The notes under the pieces were generated by a model that did no database searches, had not been told where the DNA came from, and was given only the letters and a program-made list of their open reading frames with translations. A stretch of DNA of 6,539 bases from a bacterium (GTDB lineage: Bacteria; SZUA-79; Acidulodesulfobacterales; Acidulodesulfobacteraceae). Numbering within the stretch: the first letter of the stretch is position 1; each line of letters opens with the position of its first letter. A program made the position numbers and the translations under genes. The stretch is from positions 1-6,539 of the forward strand of contig JAKACI010000086.1 in NCBI GenBank assembly GCA_021821565.1. The letters run 5' to 3'. Positions 1 through 5,828 of the stretch are shown piece by piece.

Positions 1-1
1 T

Positions 2-2797
2 ACGCATGAACTTCCTACAGGCAGATTTATCAGTCCTATCGGTAAAATTACGGCAACGCAAAATTTTCCGACCAATGTAAAAGTTTGTAAAAACTATATT
101 ATTGTTGTTAGCAATCCATCAAAAAAAATCCAAAAATTAACATTATATAACAGAAAAAATTTAAAACCTATTGCAGTTCTGGAAGCTTTTGAGGGAAGAA
201 ATAATGTTGAATATAACGGTCCTATAATAGAATTTGTACAGCCGTCTGATTTAAAAAAATATCCTGACTATGATGCATATTCTAATCAATTTGCTAGTTA
301 TTATATTTCTATACCTTATTCTAAAATTCCGACCACCGTTATAACCCACCAGAGTTTTTTTCAGGGTCTTACGGTAAGCAAAAACGGAACAATTTACGCT
401 GCTGGCGGAGTAACAGGCAATATTTTGGCGGTTAAATACATAAAAGGCAGGCTTAAAGCTTTAAAAAGCTATCATCTTAAATGGCAGAGTTTTCCAAGGA
501 ATCAATATCCTTATCAGTATCAAGGTCACGAAAATATACACCCTTATCTTTTTTATCCCGACTATGTTACGCTGTCAAAAAATCAGAAGTCTATTTATGC
601 AACAGGTCTGCTTTCAAATTCAATAGCTAAAATAAACTTAAAGACGGGCGTTGTAAAATATGCGAACGCTGGACCGTATCCTTTTGCGGTAAGTCTTGCG
701 GATAACGGAAAAAGAATTATAGTAAGCGACTGGGGAGGCGATGACGTAAGGGTATTTACTTCTTCGCTTAAATATTTAGGTAAAATATCATTCGATAAAA
801 ATCCTATGCCCTCTTCAGGAATGCATCCGACTGCGATAGCCGCTGTCCCTGATACTCCTCTGTCGCTGATTACAGCATCTAACAACGACAGGGTTTTTGT
901 AGTTAATACGGCAAGTCTTAAAATTGTAAAAATAATTCACATAAGCCCCTATAAAAATGCCCCTTACGGAAGCTATCCTGACGGTATAACCGTAAGCGGC
1001 AAATACTTTTTTGTAGCTAACGCAGGCAATAATGATGTACAGGTATTTAATTTGTCAAATTACAAACCTATAGGGTTAATTCCGACAGCCTGGTATCCTA
1101 CAGCAATAACTTCAACTAATAAATCTATATTTATTACAGATGCTAAAGGCTTAGGCGCAGGACCTAATTTAGAATATCAGTGGATAGGCGCTTTTATGCA
1201 TGGAGCGCTTCAAAAGGTTAAAATAAATTATTTTTTAAAAAATAAAAATTATCTTACGCATCTCAGCCTTCACAATGACAGGTTTACTCTTAAACAAAGA
1301 AACGAAAGAAAGAAGAAAGAAGCCTCTACTGTGAAATTTTTAAGAAAACATATAAAACATGTCGTATTTATTCTTCGCGAAAATAAAACATTTGACGAAG
1401 ATTTTGGCGATTACGCCAGAGCTGGAAAGTGGGCAGACCCGCATCTTGATATGTATAACAAAAAAGAACTGCCTAATCTTTATAAATTAGCAAATAAATA
1501 TGCGCTGTTCGTTAATTTTGACGCCGACGGAGAAGTAACGGCTCAGGGTCATGAATGGACAACAGGCGCATCTGATTCCGATTATGTTCAAAGAACGTGG
1601 CCGGAGAATTATTCGGGAAGGGGGCTTCTTTACCCGCAGAGCAGAAGTTTGTTATTACCTGCAATGCCTGATAAAAAAAATACATTTTTAAATCCTGCTT
1701 ATATCGGAAATAAGCTAATGAAAAAACTGCATGTCCATTTAAGCAACATTTGGATTTCATATCCCTACAAATTGTACCTGTTTAACGATATGCTGTCGCA
1801 TCATATTACATTTAAAGATTTCGGCGAATTTGTAGCTCATACCCGTATTAACGGAATAAGCAGGAAGATGAGAGCGCATATTGTAGCCGGATACCCTGGC
1901 TGGAACAGAGATATATTAGATACGACGAGAGCTAATATTTTTATTAACTGGGCTAAAAAAAGAATAAAAGAAAATAAGTTTCCAGATTTCACTTACATCT
2001 GGCTTCCCGATGACCATACGGCTGGATTAAAGCCTGGTTATTATACCCCTCAATATTATGTTGCTAATAACGACGAGGCGACAGGTAAAGTACTATCTTT
2101 TTTATCCCATTCTAAATTATGGAAAAATACTCTTGTATTTTTAACGGAAGACGATGCCCAGTCAGGAGCCGACCATATCTCAGCGCACAGGACATTTGCG
2201 CTTATGATGGGTCCGTACGTTAAAAAAGCCTCTCTTGTAAAGCAGAGATATTCTCAGGTTTCAATAGTAAAGACGATAGAAGCTATTTTTCATCTTCCTC
2301 CTATGAGCCAGTGGGATGCCAATGCCAAAGTAATAATTAACGGATTTACAAATAAGCCGAAATATAAACCTTATAATTATGTAAATATAAGGGTTAAAAA
2401 GAGACTTAATCCGGGACTTTGTTCTGATATTCAAAAATTAAGATTAAAATTAGGAGCCCATGCGCCTAAAAAATACGTGCAGTTAAATAAAATAAATAAA
2501 AATAATGGAAAAACTATGATGCACGGCAAAGGCCGTTTTGATAATTATAATAATGCAACAATTAAAAAAATTAATTCTTCAAAAAAAGCGGCTAATATAA
2601 ATTTATCACAATCAAGTTACATTCCTTCAAAAAAAAATCAATACGGGCCTACTACTCTGTTAAAAGTATCCGGATCCGAACAATTTAAACAGGAATGGAT
2701 TGCGGTTAAAGGAGTTAAATCTTATAATAAAGTTCTAAAGTATATTAAAAAACTTGCAGACAGGCAAAAAGCGCCTGTTCTGCACTATTTAGATTAG
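2..2797 (+). CDS. Beta-propeller / alkaline-phosphatase-superfamily phosphoesterase fusion (5' partial)
   Basis: The frame is open from position 2 to the TAG at 2795-2797 (931 codons), so the N-terminus and any signal peptide lie outside. A TTG at 425 is internal, not the start. Residues about 1-400 are beta-propeller repeats of the YVTN/YncE type, with blade signatures such as FFVANAGNNDVQVFNL and PTAWYPTAITS. Residues about 450-780 match the phosphoesterase domain joined to such propellers in 'bifunctional YncE/alkaline phosphatase' proteins: RENKTFDEDFGD (E460, N461), GHEWTTG (H517), YPGWNRDILD, LPDDHTAG (D670-H672), EDDAQ (E716-D718), DHISAHRT (D724, H725) and LPPMSQWDA. By analogy with the superfamily these acidic and His residues bind metals and a Ser/Thr acts as nucleophile. 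The substrate cannot be told. Members are usually exported. Residues 803-931 form a Lys/Asn-rich tail I do not recognise. No operon partner is visible downstream. Confidence 0.9.
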   Translation, partial: THELPTGRFISPIGKITATQNFPTNVKVCKNYIIVVSNPSKKIQKLTLYNRKNLKPIAVLEAFEGRNNVEYNGPIIEFVQPSDLKKYPDYDAYSNQFASYYISIPYSKIPTTVITHQSFFQGLTVSKNGTIYAAGGVTGNILAVKYIKGRLKALKSYHLKWQSFPRNQYPYQYQGHENIHPYLFYPDYVTLSKNQKSIYATGLLSNSIAKINLKTGVVKYANAGPYPFAVSLADNGKRIIVSDWGGDDVRVFTSSLKYLGKISFDKNPMPSSGMHPTAIAAVPDTPLSLITASNNDRVFVVNTASLKIVKIIHISPYKNAPYGSYPDGITVSGKYFFVANAGNNDVQVFNLSNYKPIGLIPTAWYPTAITSTNKSIFITDAKGLGAGPNLEYQWIGAFMHGALQKVKINYFLKNKNYLTHLSLHNDRFTLKQRNERKKKEASTVKFLRKHIKHVVFILRENKTFDEDFGDYARAGKWADPHLDMYNKKELPNLYKLANKYALFVNFDADGEVTAQGHEWTTGASDSDYVQRTWPENYSGRGLLYPQSRSLLLPAMPDKKNTFLNPAYIGNKLMKKLHVHLSNIWISYPYKLYLFNDMLSHHITFKDFGEFVAHTRINGISRKMRAHIVAGYPGWNRDILDTTRANIFINWAKKRIKENKFPDFTYIWLPDDHTAGLKPGYYTPQYYVANNDEATGKVLSFLSHSKLWKNTLVFLTEDDAQSGADHISAHRTFALMMGPYVKKASLVKQRYSQVSIVKTIEAIFHLPPMSQWDANAKVIINGFTNKPKYKPYNYVNIRVKKRLNPGLCSDIQKLRLKLGAHAPKKYVQLNKINKNNGKTMMHGKGRFDNYNNATIKKINSSKKAANINLSQSSYIPSKKNQYGPTTLLKVSGSEQFKQEWIAVKGVKSYNKVLKYIKKLADRQKAPVLHYLD

Positions 2798-2823
2798 TTT
2801 TAATTTAATAAATTAAAACTAAT
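2793..2823. terminator. AT-rich inverted repeat over the stop codon of the phosphoesterase gene
   Basis: Positions 2793-2807 and 2809-2823 are perfect 15-nt reverse complements around one central A, and the TAG stop lies in the left arm. The stem has one G:C pair per arm region and no strong downstream T tract, so termination would be weak. It is the only stem-loop candidate at the end of this gene. Read as RNA it would fold into a roughly 13-bp hairpin with a small loop. Confidence 0.4.
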
Positions 2824-2991
2824 GTTAAAACTTCAAAAAGTATAAACTTCATTTATTTGCCTTATTGTATTTTTTGAGGTAAAATAAAAATAACAAGAAT
2901 AATAATAAAAGATGATGTTGACATAATTCCTTACTATGCAATTTAAGAATACATCAAAAATACTGCAAAAAATATTAACTAAAAATATTAA

Positions 2992-3002
2992 TTGTATAAT
3001 AT
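2992..3002 (+). promoter_or_regulatory. Putative -10 region upstream of the Uma2 gene
   Basis: The 11-mer TTGTATAATAT contains a consensus TATAAT at 2995-3000, about 68 bp before the Uma2 ATG. The identical 11-mer lies just upstream of the rpn start (4988-4998). No convincing -35 hexamer sits 16-18 bp upstream. TATAAT is common by chance in such DNA, so support comes mainly from the shared 11-mer and its position. The rest of 2824-3060 is A/T-rich with nothing else recognised. Confidence 0.35.
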
Positions 3003-3054
3003 ACTAATATATTGATGTTAATGTAATTAATATACCAGATTAGATTTATTTCAT

Positions 3055-3060
3055 AAGGAA
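3055..3060 (+). promoter_or_regulatory. Shine-Dalgarno site of the Uma2 gene
   Basis: AAGGAA lies 7 nt upstream of the ATG at 3068. This fixes the start over the internal Met25 codon, which has no comparable site. Confidence 0.75.
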
Positions 3061-3067
3061 ATTAATT

Positions 3068-3697
3068 ATGCCCCGTTTATCTTTATTAGGAAAATTAGAA
3101 GAGATATCTCCTCCCGATTTGCCCAGAAAATACACTGCGATGGATTATTTTAACCTTCCAGAAGGAAGCCCTTATCAACTCATAGAAGGAGAACTTATAA
3201 TGACGCCGTCGCCTTTTACGGAACATCAGGCTATTTCCAGAAATCTTGAGATGTTAATTTTTAATCATACAAAACAAAATAAATCAGGATTTGTTTATTA
3301 TGCTCCTATAGATGTTTACTTAGACAATAATAATGCCTACCAGCCGGATATTATATTTATATCTAATAAAAATAAAGGCATAATTAAAAAAAGTGGCATA
3401 GACGGCGCCCCCGACCTTGTGATAGAGATACTGTCTCAATCAAATGCATACTACGACAAAAAGGTTAAAAAAGACGTATATGAAAGAAACGGAGTAATGG
3501 AATATATAACGGTAGAACCTAAGACAAAAAGTATTGATATATTTGAAAGAACCGATGAAAACCTTAAGTCAGAGGAAACCAACCGAGGTTTTAGCGAGGC
3601 GTCGTCTATTAAACTGAATGATAAAGATAATAACAGACTTTATATTAAAACATTAAACCTTTATATAGATTTAAAGGATATATTTACGGAGATTTAA
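3068..3697 (+). CDS. Uma2 family PD-(D/E)XK nuclease-like protein
   Basis: A 209-residue protein matching the Uma2 (formerly DUF820) family. Visible hallmarks in order are YTAMDYFNLPEGSPYQLIEG near residues 22-41 (conserved E40-G41), a helix around H53, YQPDIIFI (P93-D94), GAPDLVIEILSQSN (D116, E120), and KKVKKDVYERNGVMEYITVEP (about residues 131-149). The acidic and Lys positions form the restriction-endonuclease-like core, and the C-terminal LYIDLKDIF is also usual for the family, so the protein looks complete and intact. Uma2 proteins are abundant in cyanobacteria and other environmental bacteria. They are predicted nucleases of mostly unknown substrate and biological role. The gene stands alone with its own SD and possible promoter. 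Its final codons (GAG ATT TAA) form part of the first unit of a 16-bp tandem repeat. Family assignment is firm; actual nuclease activity is inferred. Confidence 0.9.
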   Translation: MPRLSLLGKLEEISPPDLPRKYTAMDYFNLPEGSPYQLIEGELIMTPSPFTEHQAISRNLEMLIFNHTKQNKSGFVYYAPIDVYLDNNNAYQPDIIFISNKNKGIIKKSGIDGAPDLVIEILSQSNAYYDKKVKKDVYERNGVMEYITVEPKTKSIDIFERTDENLKSEETNRGFSEASSIKLNDKDNNRLYIKTLNLYIDLKDIFTEI

Positions 3698-3751
3698 GGA
3701 ATAGGAGATTTAAGGAATAGGAGATTTAAGGAATAGGAGATTTAAGGAATA
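3688..3751 (+). repeat. Four perfect 16-bp tandem repeats over the Uma2 stop codon
   Basis: The unit GGAGATTTAAGGAATA occurs four times without mismatch at 3688-3703, 3704-3719, 3720-3735 and 3736-3751. The first unit contains the Uma2 TAA stop (3695-3697), so copy-number change leaves the protein unaltered. Each unit contains two SD-like cores (GGAG and AAGGA). There are no spacers, so this is not a CRISPR array. Perfect copies imply recent expansion or copy homogenisation. Confidence 0.95.
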
Positions 3752-3799
3752 TCGGTTGAAATTTTTTAAGCAGCAAAATGTCTTGGATATTTTCCTTGT

Positions 3800-3832
3800 T
3801 TTGCAAAAAAATATGTTAAAATTTAATAACAT
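3800..3832 (+). repeat. Left arm of 33-bp perfect inverted repeat flanking mntA-hepT
   Basis: This 33-nt block, starting TTTGCAAAAAAATATG, is the exact reverse complement of 4692-4724. The similarity continues outward with TTTCCTT against AAGGAAA, broken by one substitution and one indel. Together the arms enclose the mntA-hepT pair over about 925 bp. Confidence 0.9.
3814..3822 (+). promoter_or_regulatory. Putative extended -10 promoter of mntA-hepT, inside the left repeat arm
   Basis: TGTTAAAAT fits an extended -10 element (TG-N-TAAAAT, five of six matches to TATAAT). It would start transcription near 3829 and give a leader of about 80 nt before the mntA ATG. No good -35 is present, as expected for extended -10 promoters. 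Because it lies inside the inverted repeat, an identical copy points the opposite way at 4702-4710. Confidence 0.4.
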
Positions 3833-3907
3833 TAATTTTTATATTATTTTATATTATTATTATAAGTATATAAACCTTATCAGATAGTTGTTAAATTATT
3901 ATATTAT

Positions 3908-4216
3908 ATGAATGATATAAATTTACAATTAAATCCTATTTCTTCTATTGAAGAACTAAAAGCTTTTTTAAAGGAATTTTTCAACGGCAAAGGAGTAGAA
4001 ATCTTTTTATTCGGCTCGAGAGCAAAAGGAAATTTCCGTCCAACATCCGATATAGATTTAGCGTTTTTATCCGAAGATGATATTTCTTATAAGATATCTT
4101 TGCTTAAAGAAATTTTAGAAAACAGTAATTTAGTTCAAAAAGTAGATATAATAGAATTAAAAAAAGCTCCTCAATTAAAGTCTGTAGTTGACAGTGACGG
4201 TATAAGATGGATTTAA
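3908..4216 (+). CDS. mntA: MNT-type antitoxin nucleotidyltransferase (HEPN/MNT system)
   Basis: A 102-residue minimal nucleotidyltransferase. It carries GSRAKGNFRPTSDIDLAFL with the spacing GSX10DXD (G36-S37, D48, D50), and D80 in VDIIEL is the likely third carboxylate, so the active site looks complete. Characterised MntA antitoxins use ATP to AMPylate a tyrosine of their partner HepT and so neutralise it in the cytoplasm. That role is inferred here from the gene pair. Sequence and partner resemble HI0073 of the HI0073/HI0074 pair. The ATG at 3908 is the first usual start after an upstream in-frame stop at 3863. There is no recognisable SD, only A/T before it. The last 10 bp overlap hepT, indicating translational coupling. 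Confidence 0.88.
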   Translation: MNDINLQLNPISSIEELKAFLKEFFNGKGVEIFLFGSRAKGNFRPTSDIDLAFLSEDDISYKISLLKEILENSNLVQKVDIIELKKAPQLKSVVDSDGIRWI

Positions 4217-4632
4217 AAAAATTTAATGATTTTGTTGCATCTCTTGGGAAATTTAAAGAAGCTTATGAAAAAACTATTGCCAATGCAGGCAATAGTGAAT
4301 ATTTCTTTTTTAGAGACTCTTCAATACATAGGTTTGAATTTACCGTAGAGATTTTTTGGAAACTATTAAAAAATATTTTACAGGAAAATGAAGGTATTTT
4401 TTGTAATTCTCCAAAATCATGCGTTAGAGAATTTTTTGCGCTTAACTATATTAAAGAAAGCAGCGCAAAAATTTTGTTTGAGATGTTCGATGATAGAAAT
4501 TTAACTTCCCATACTTATCATGAAGAAATTGCAGAAATTATTTTTTTTAAGTTTGATAATTATATAAATAATCTTGAGTATTTTTTGGATGAAATAAAAG
4601 TAAAATTTCTTAAAAATGGTATCTCAAAATAA
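4207..4632 (+). CDS. hepT: HEPN toxin, HI0074-type ('nucleotidyltransferase substrate binding protein')
   Basis: A 141-residue helical protein of the HI0074 family, classed with HEPN domains. Visible hallmarks are RFEFTVEIFWKLLKNIL (residues 42-58), SPKSCVREFFALNYI (68-82) and DRNLTSHTYHEE (96-107). The last contains R97-X4-H102-X-Y104, the RX4HXY motif of HepT toxins: Arg and His are the RNase residues and the Tyr is the AMP acceptor in studied systems. All three are present, so it appears intact. Its length is near the family norm. The start overlaps the mntA stop (ATG 4207-4209, TAA 4214-4216) and no independent SD is evident, so translation is probably coupled. The toxin is likely an RNase inhibited by MntA-catalysed AMPylation. 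Naming by the HepT convention is inference; family membership is well supported. Confidence 0.87.
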   Translation: MDLKKFNDFVASLGKFKEAYEKTIANAGNSEYFFFRDSSIHRFEFTVEIFWKLLKNILQENEGIFCNSPKSCVREFFALNYIKESSAKILFEMFDDRNLTSHTYHEEIAEIIFFKFDNYINNLEYFLDEIKVKFLKNGISK

Positions 4633-4663
4633 ATAAAAATGGCGTTTGATAATTTATTTTATT

Positions 4664-4685
4664 TTGATTTAAATGATTATTTAAT
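4664..4685 (+). other. vapB-like 22-bp sequence, possible gene remnant
   Basis: This block matches 6492-6513, inside the VapB-like gene, at 21 of 22 positions. In the corresponding frame both encode DLNDYL. Here no start precedes it, and the frame stops at 4698-4700 just beyond. It may be a vestige of a lost antitoxin gene or a chance match in AT-rich DNA. Confidence 0.3.
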
Positions 4686-4691
4686 GTTTTT

Positions 4692-4724
4692 ATGTTATTA
4701 AATTTTAACATATTTTTTTGCAAA
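4692..4724 (-). repeat. Right arm of 33-bp perfect inverted repeat flanking mntA-hepT
   Basis: Exact reverse complement of 3800-3832. It abuts, via AAGGAAA, the 41-bp direct repeat at 4726-4766. It carries TGTTAAAAT on the minus strand (4702-4710), an extended -10-like element that would read back into hepT as antisense. Confidence 0.9.
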
Positions 4725-4725
4725 T

Positions 4726-4766
4726 AAGGAAATTTAATTTTAAAATTTCTGTATTAATTTATGGGT
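4726..4766 (+). repeat. 41-bp direct repeat, copy 1 (left of rpn)
   Basis: Identical over 41 bp to 6362-6402, and similar for a further 8 bp with two mismatches. It starts AAGGAAATTT and ends TTATGGGT, and it includes the palindrome AATTTTAAAATT (4736-4747). The two copies, 1,636 bp apart in the same orientation, bracket the rpn gene and its flanks. Confidence 0.92.
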
Positions 4767-4925
4767 GCAGTATAGTTCTCTGATTTTCACCCCCCTTCAC
4801 TTTTTAATTTAATTTAATTTAACATTTAATTTACTAATAATCATAATAATGTTATAATTATAAAATAAATAATGTATATAATCGTATATAATTTTAATTA
4901 AGAAAATAATCATAGAATTATTTAT

Positions 4926-4989
4926 TATTGCAAGATATAATATCAAATTTCAAATAACTTTATTGTAAGATATATTATCAAATAACTTT
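4926..4989 (+). promoter_or_regulatory. Paired dyad repeats upstream of rpn, operator-like
   Basis: Two related blocks lie in direct repeat: 4926-4961 and 4961-4989. The first 22 nt of each differ at two positions, the second block then lacks 7 nt, and both end TAACTTT. Each contains a dyad, GATATAATATC (4934-4944) and GATATATTATC (4969-4979), with centres 35 bp apart. The second dyad sits where the -35 region of the rpn promoter would be, suggesting repressor binding. The regulator is unknown. Confidence 0.45.
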
Positions 4990-4998
4990 GTATAATAT
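4988..4998 (+). promoter_or_regulatory. Putative rpn promoter -10 region
   Basis: TTGTATAATAT contains TATAAT at 4991-4996, only 13 nt before the ATG. Transcription would begin about 6-8 nt before the start codon, leaving a very short leader with no room for an SD. The same 11-mer occurs before the Uma2 gene at 2992-3002. Confidence 0.45.
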
Positions 4999-5009
4999 GA
5001 TCGATAATA

Positions 5010-5828
5010 ATGCCCGATAATAGCTACTTTAACTTTAAATATGACAGAACTCTTAAAGATATATTAAAATCAGTACCTAAAAAGTTTGTTGAGATTCTAA
5101 CGGGCAAAAAGGCGATAGAATTTTTAGATACTAATTTCCCAAAGGTAGAAGAACTAAAAGCCGATCTTTTAGTTAAACTTGAAGGAGGCGATATATTTCA
5201 TTTAGAGCTTCAAACGGCAAACGATTCTTTAATACCTGTAAGGATGCTTAAGTATTATACATACTTATATTCGTCTTACAATAAAGAACCGATTCAGACC
5301 GTTCTTTATATAGGTCTTAATTCTTTAAATATGCCTGATAGCATTAGAAACAAACATCTTTCTTTTGATTATGAATTAAAAGATATTAAAGATATAAACT
5401 GCATTGATTTATTAAATTCGGATGATTTAAACGACAACATACTTTCTATTCTTTGCAAAACAGACGATGCTAAAGCTTTAATATTAGAAATTACATCAAG
5501 AATATCAAAACTTAGTAAGAACGATATAGAAGATTATAAACTTAAACTTAAAAACCTATTACATCTTAGACCTGATATAATTAAAATAGTAAAAGAACTG
5601 GAGGAAAACAAAATGCCTATAACTATAAACTTAGAAGATGATCCATTTTATCTTGAAGGAAAAGCCGAAGGGGAAGCTAAAGGAAAAGCTGAAGGTATGA
5701 GTGCCGCTAAAAAAACTTATGTTATAAACTCATATAAAAACCTTAATCTTTCTCCTGAACAGATTGCTTCTATTGTTAACGATACTGTCGAAAATGTCAT
5801 TGCCATATTAAAAGAAGAAGGGTTATAA
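5010..5828 (+). CDS. Rpn family recombination-promoting nuclease / PD-(D/E)XK putative transposase
   Basis: A 272-residue protein of the Rpn/YhgA-like group. The N-terminal PD-(D/E)XK core shows KADLLVKL (D52), HLELQT (E66, Q68, the typical ExQ) and VRMLKYYTYLY (R78, Y82), followed by the strand VLYIGL. The middle (about 115-215) is helical and charged. The C-terminus has a GKAEGEAKGKAEG segment (217-229) and a predicted helical LSPEQIASIVNDTVENVIAIL end, both common in these proteins. Characterised Rpn proteins are DNA endonucleases that act in recA-independent recombination and in phage defence; the old 'transposase' label is misleading. The ATG at 5010 is the only usable start after the in-frame stop at 4998, and it lacks an SD. 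The gene stands between 41-bp direct repeats. An internal start at 5613 probably makes a second, shorter product (separate entry). The exact Rpn subfamily is uncertain. Confidence 0.85.
   Translation: MPDNSYFNFKYDRTLKDILKSVPKKFVEILTGKKAIEFLDTNFPKVEELKADLLVKLEGGDIFHLELQTANDSLIPVRMLKYYTYLYSSYNKEPIQTVLYIGLNSLNMPDSIRNKHLSFDYELKDIKDINCIDLLNSDDLNDNILSILCKTDDAKALILEITSRISKLSKNDIEDYKLKLKNLLHLRPDIIKIVKELEENKMPITINLEDDPFYLEGKAEGEAKGKAEGMSAAKKTYVINSYKNLNLSPEQIASIVNDTVENVIAILKEEGL
5573..5581 (+). promoter_or_regulatory. Internal extended -10 promoter within rpn
   Basis: TGATATAAT is a full extended -10 consensus (TG-N-TATAAT). It would start transcription near 5588, 12 nt before the internal SD and about 25 nt before the in-frame ATG at 5613. 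No -35 is needed or seen. Its position relative to the SD and ATG is what makes it credible. Confidence 0.5.
5600..5605 (+). promoter_or_regulatory. Internal Shine-Dalgarno site within rpn
   Basis: GGAGGA, the strongest SD-like site seen in the window, lies 7 nt before the in-frame ATG at 5613-5615. The full-length rpn start has no SD, so initiation here could be more efficient than at 5010. Confidence 0.6.
5613..5828 (+). CDS. Putative intragenic short Rpn product (RpnS-like antitoxin)
   Basis: An in-frame internal start at Met202 of the Rpn protein would give a 71-residue protein starting MPITINLEDDPF, ending at the same stop and lacking the whole nuclease core. It keeps the GKAEG repeat segment and the C-terminal helices. 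Support comes from GGAGGA at 5600-5605 with 7-nt spacing and TGATATAAT at 5573-5581. Published work on E. coli Rpn proteins describes exactly this arrangement: a short C-terminal protein made from within the gene blocks the long toxic nuclease. Applying it here is inference. A further in-frame ATG (5697, Met230) has a poorer SD arrangement. I am fairly sure of the signals and less sure of the function. Confidence 0.55.
   Translation: MPITINLEDDPFYLEGKAEGEAKGKAEGMSAAKKTYVINSYKNLNLSPEQIASIVNDTVENVIAILKEEGL

Larger units (their letters stand above)
4633..5009. other. AT-rich intergenic region between hepT and rpn
   Basis: This 377-bp stretch has no supportable gene. In order it holds a weak hairpin (4624-4633 with 4658-4667) that may terminate hepT, a 22-bp block resembling the 5' codons of the vapB at the right edge (4664-4685), the right inverted-repeat arm (4692-4724), a 41-bp direct repeat (4726-4766), an AATTT-type simple run near 4801-4830, two GTATATAAT copies 10 bp apart (4874-4882 and 4884-4892), and the paired dyads and -10 box before rpn. 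Confidence 0.7.

Noticed and set aside
425..427. TTG as the start codon of the phosphoesterase gene
   Set aside because: The same frame is open and clearly beta-propeller-like back to position 2 (for example LPTGRFISPIGKITATQNFP), so the gene starts outside the window.
595..885. Minus-strand open frame inside the phosphoesterase gene
   Set aside because: It lies opposite a strongly supported propeller domain and the product resembles nothing I know.
1512..1760. Minus-strand open frame inside the phosphoesterase gene
   Set aside because: It is opposite the conserved GHEWTTG region of the phosphoesterase domain and has no family signature.
2918..2923. Perfect TTGACA as the -35 of a Uma2 promoter
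   Set aside because: No acceptable -10 lies 16-18 bp downstream; the hexamer there is ATTTAA, so I preferred the TATAAT at 2995.
3688..3751. CRISPR array
   Set aside because: Units of 16 bp are directly adjacent without spacers.
5010..5828. Active transposon based on the 'putative transposase' label of Rpn proteins
   Set aside because: Rpn proteins are nucleases, there are no terminal inverted repeats around this gene, and the flanking 41-bp repeats are direct and far longer than a target-site duplication.
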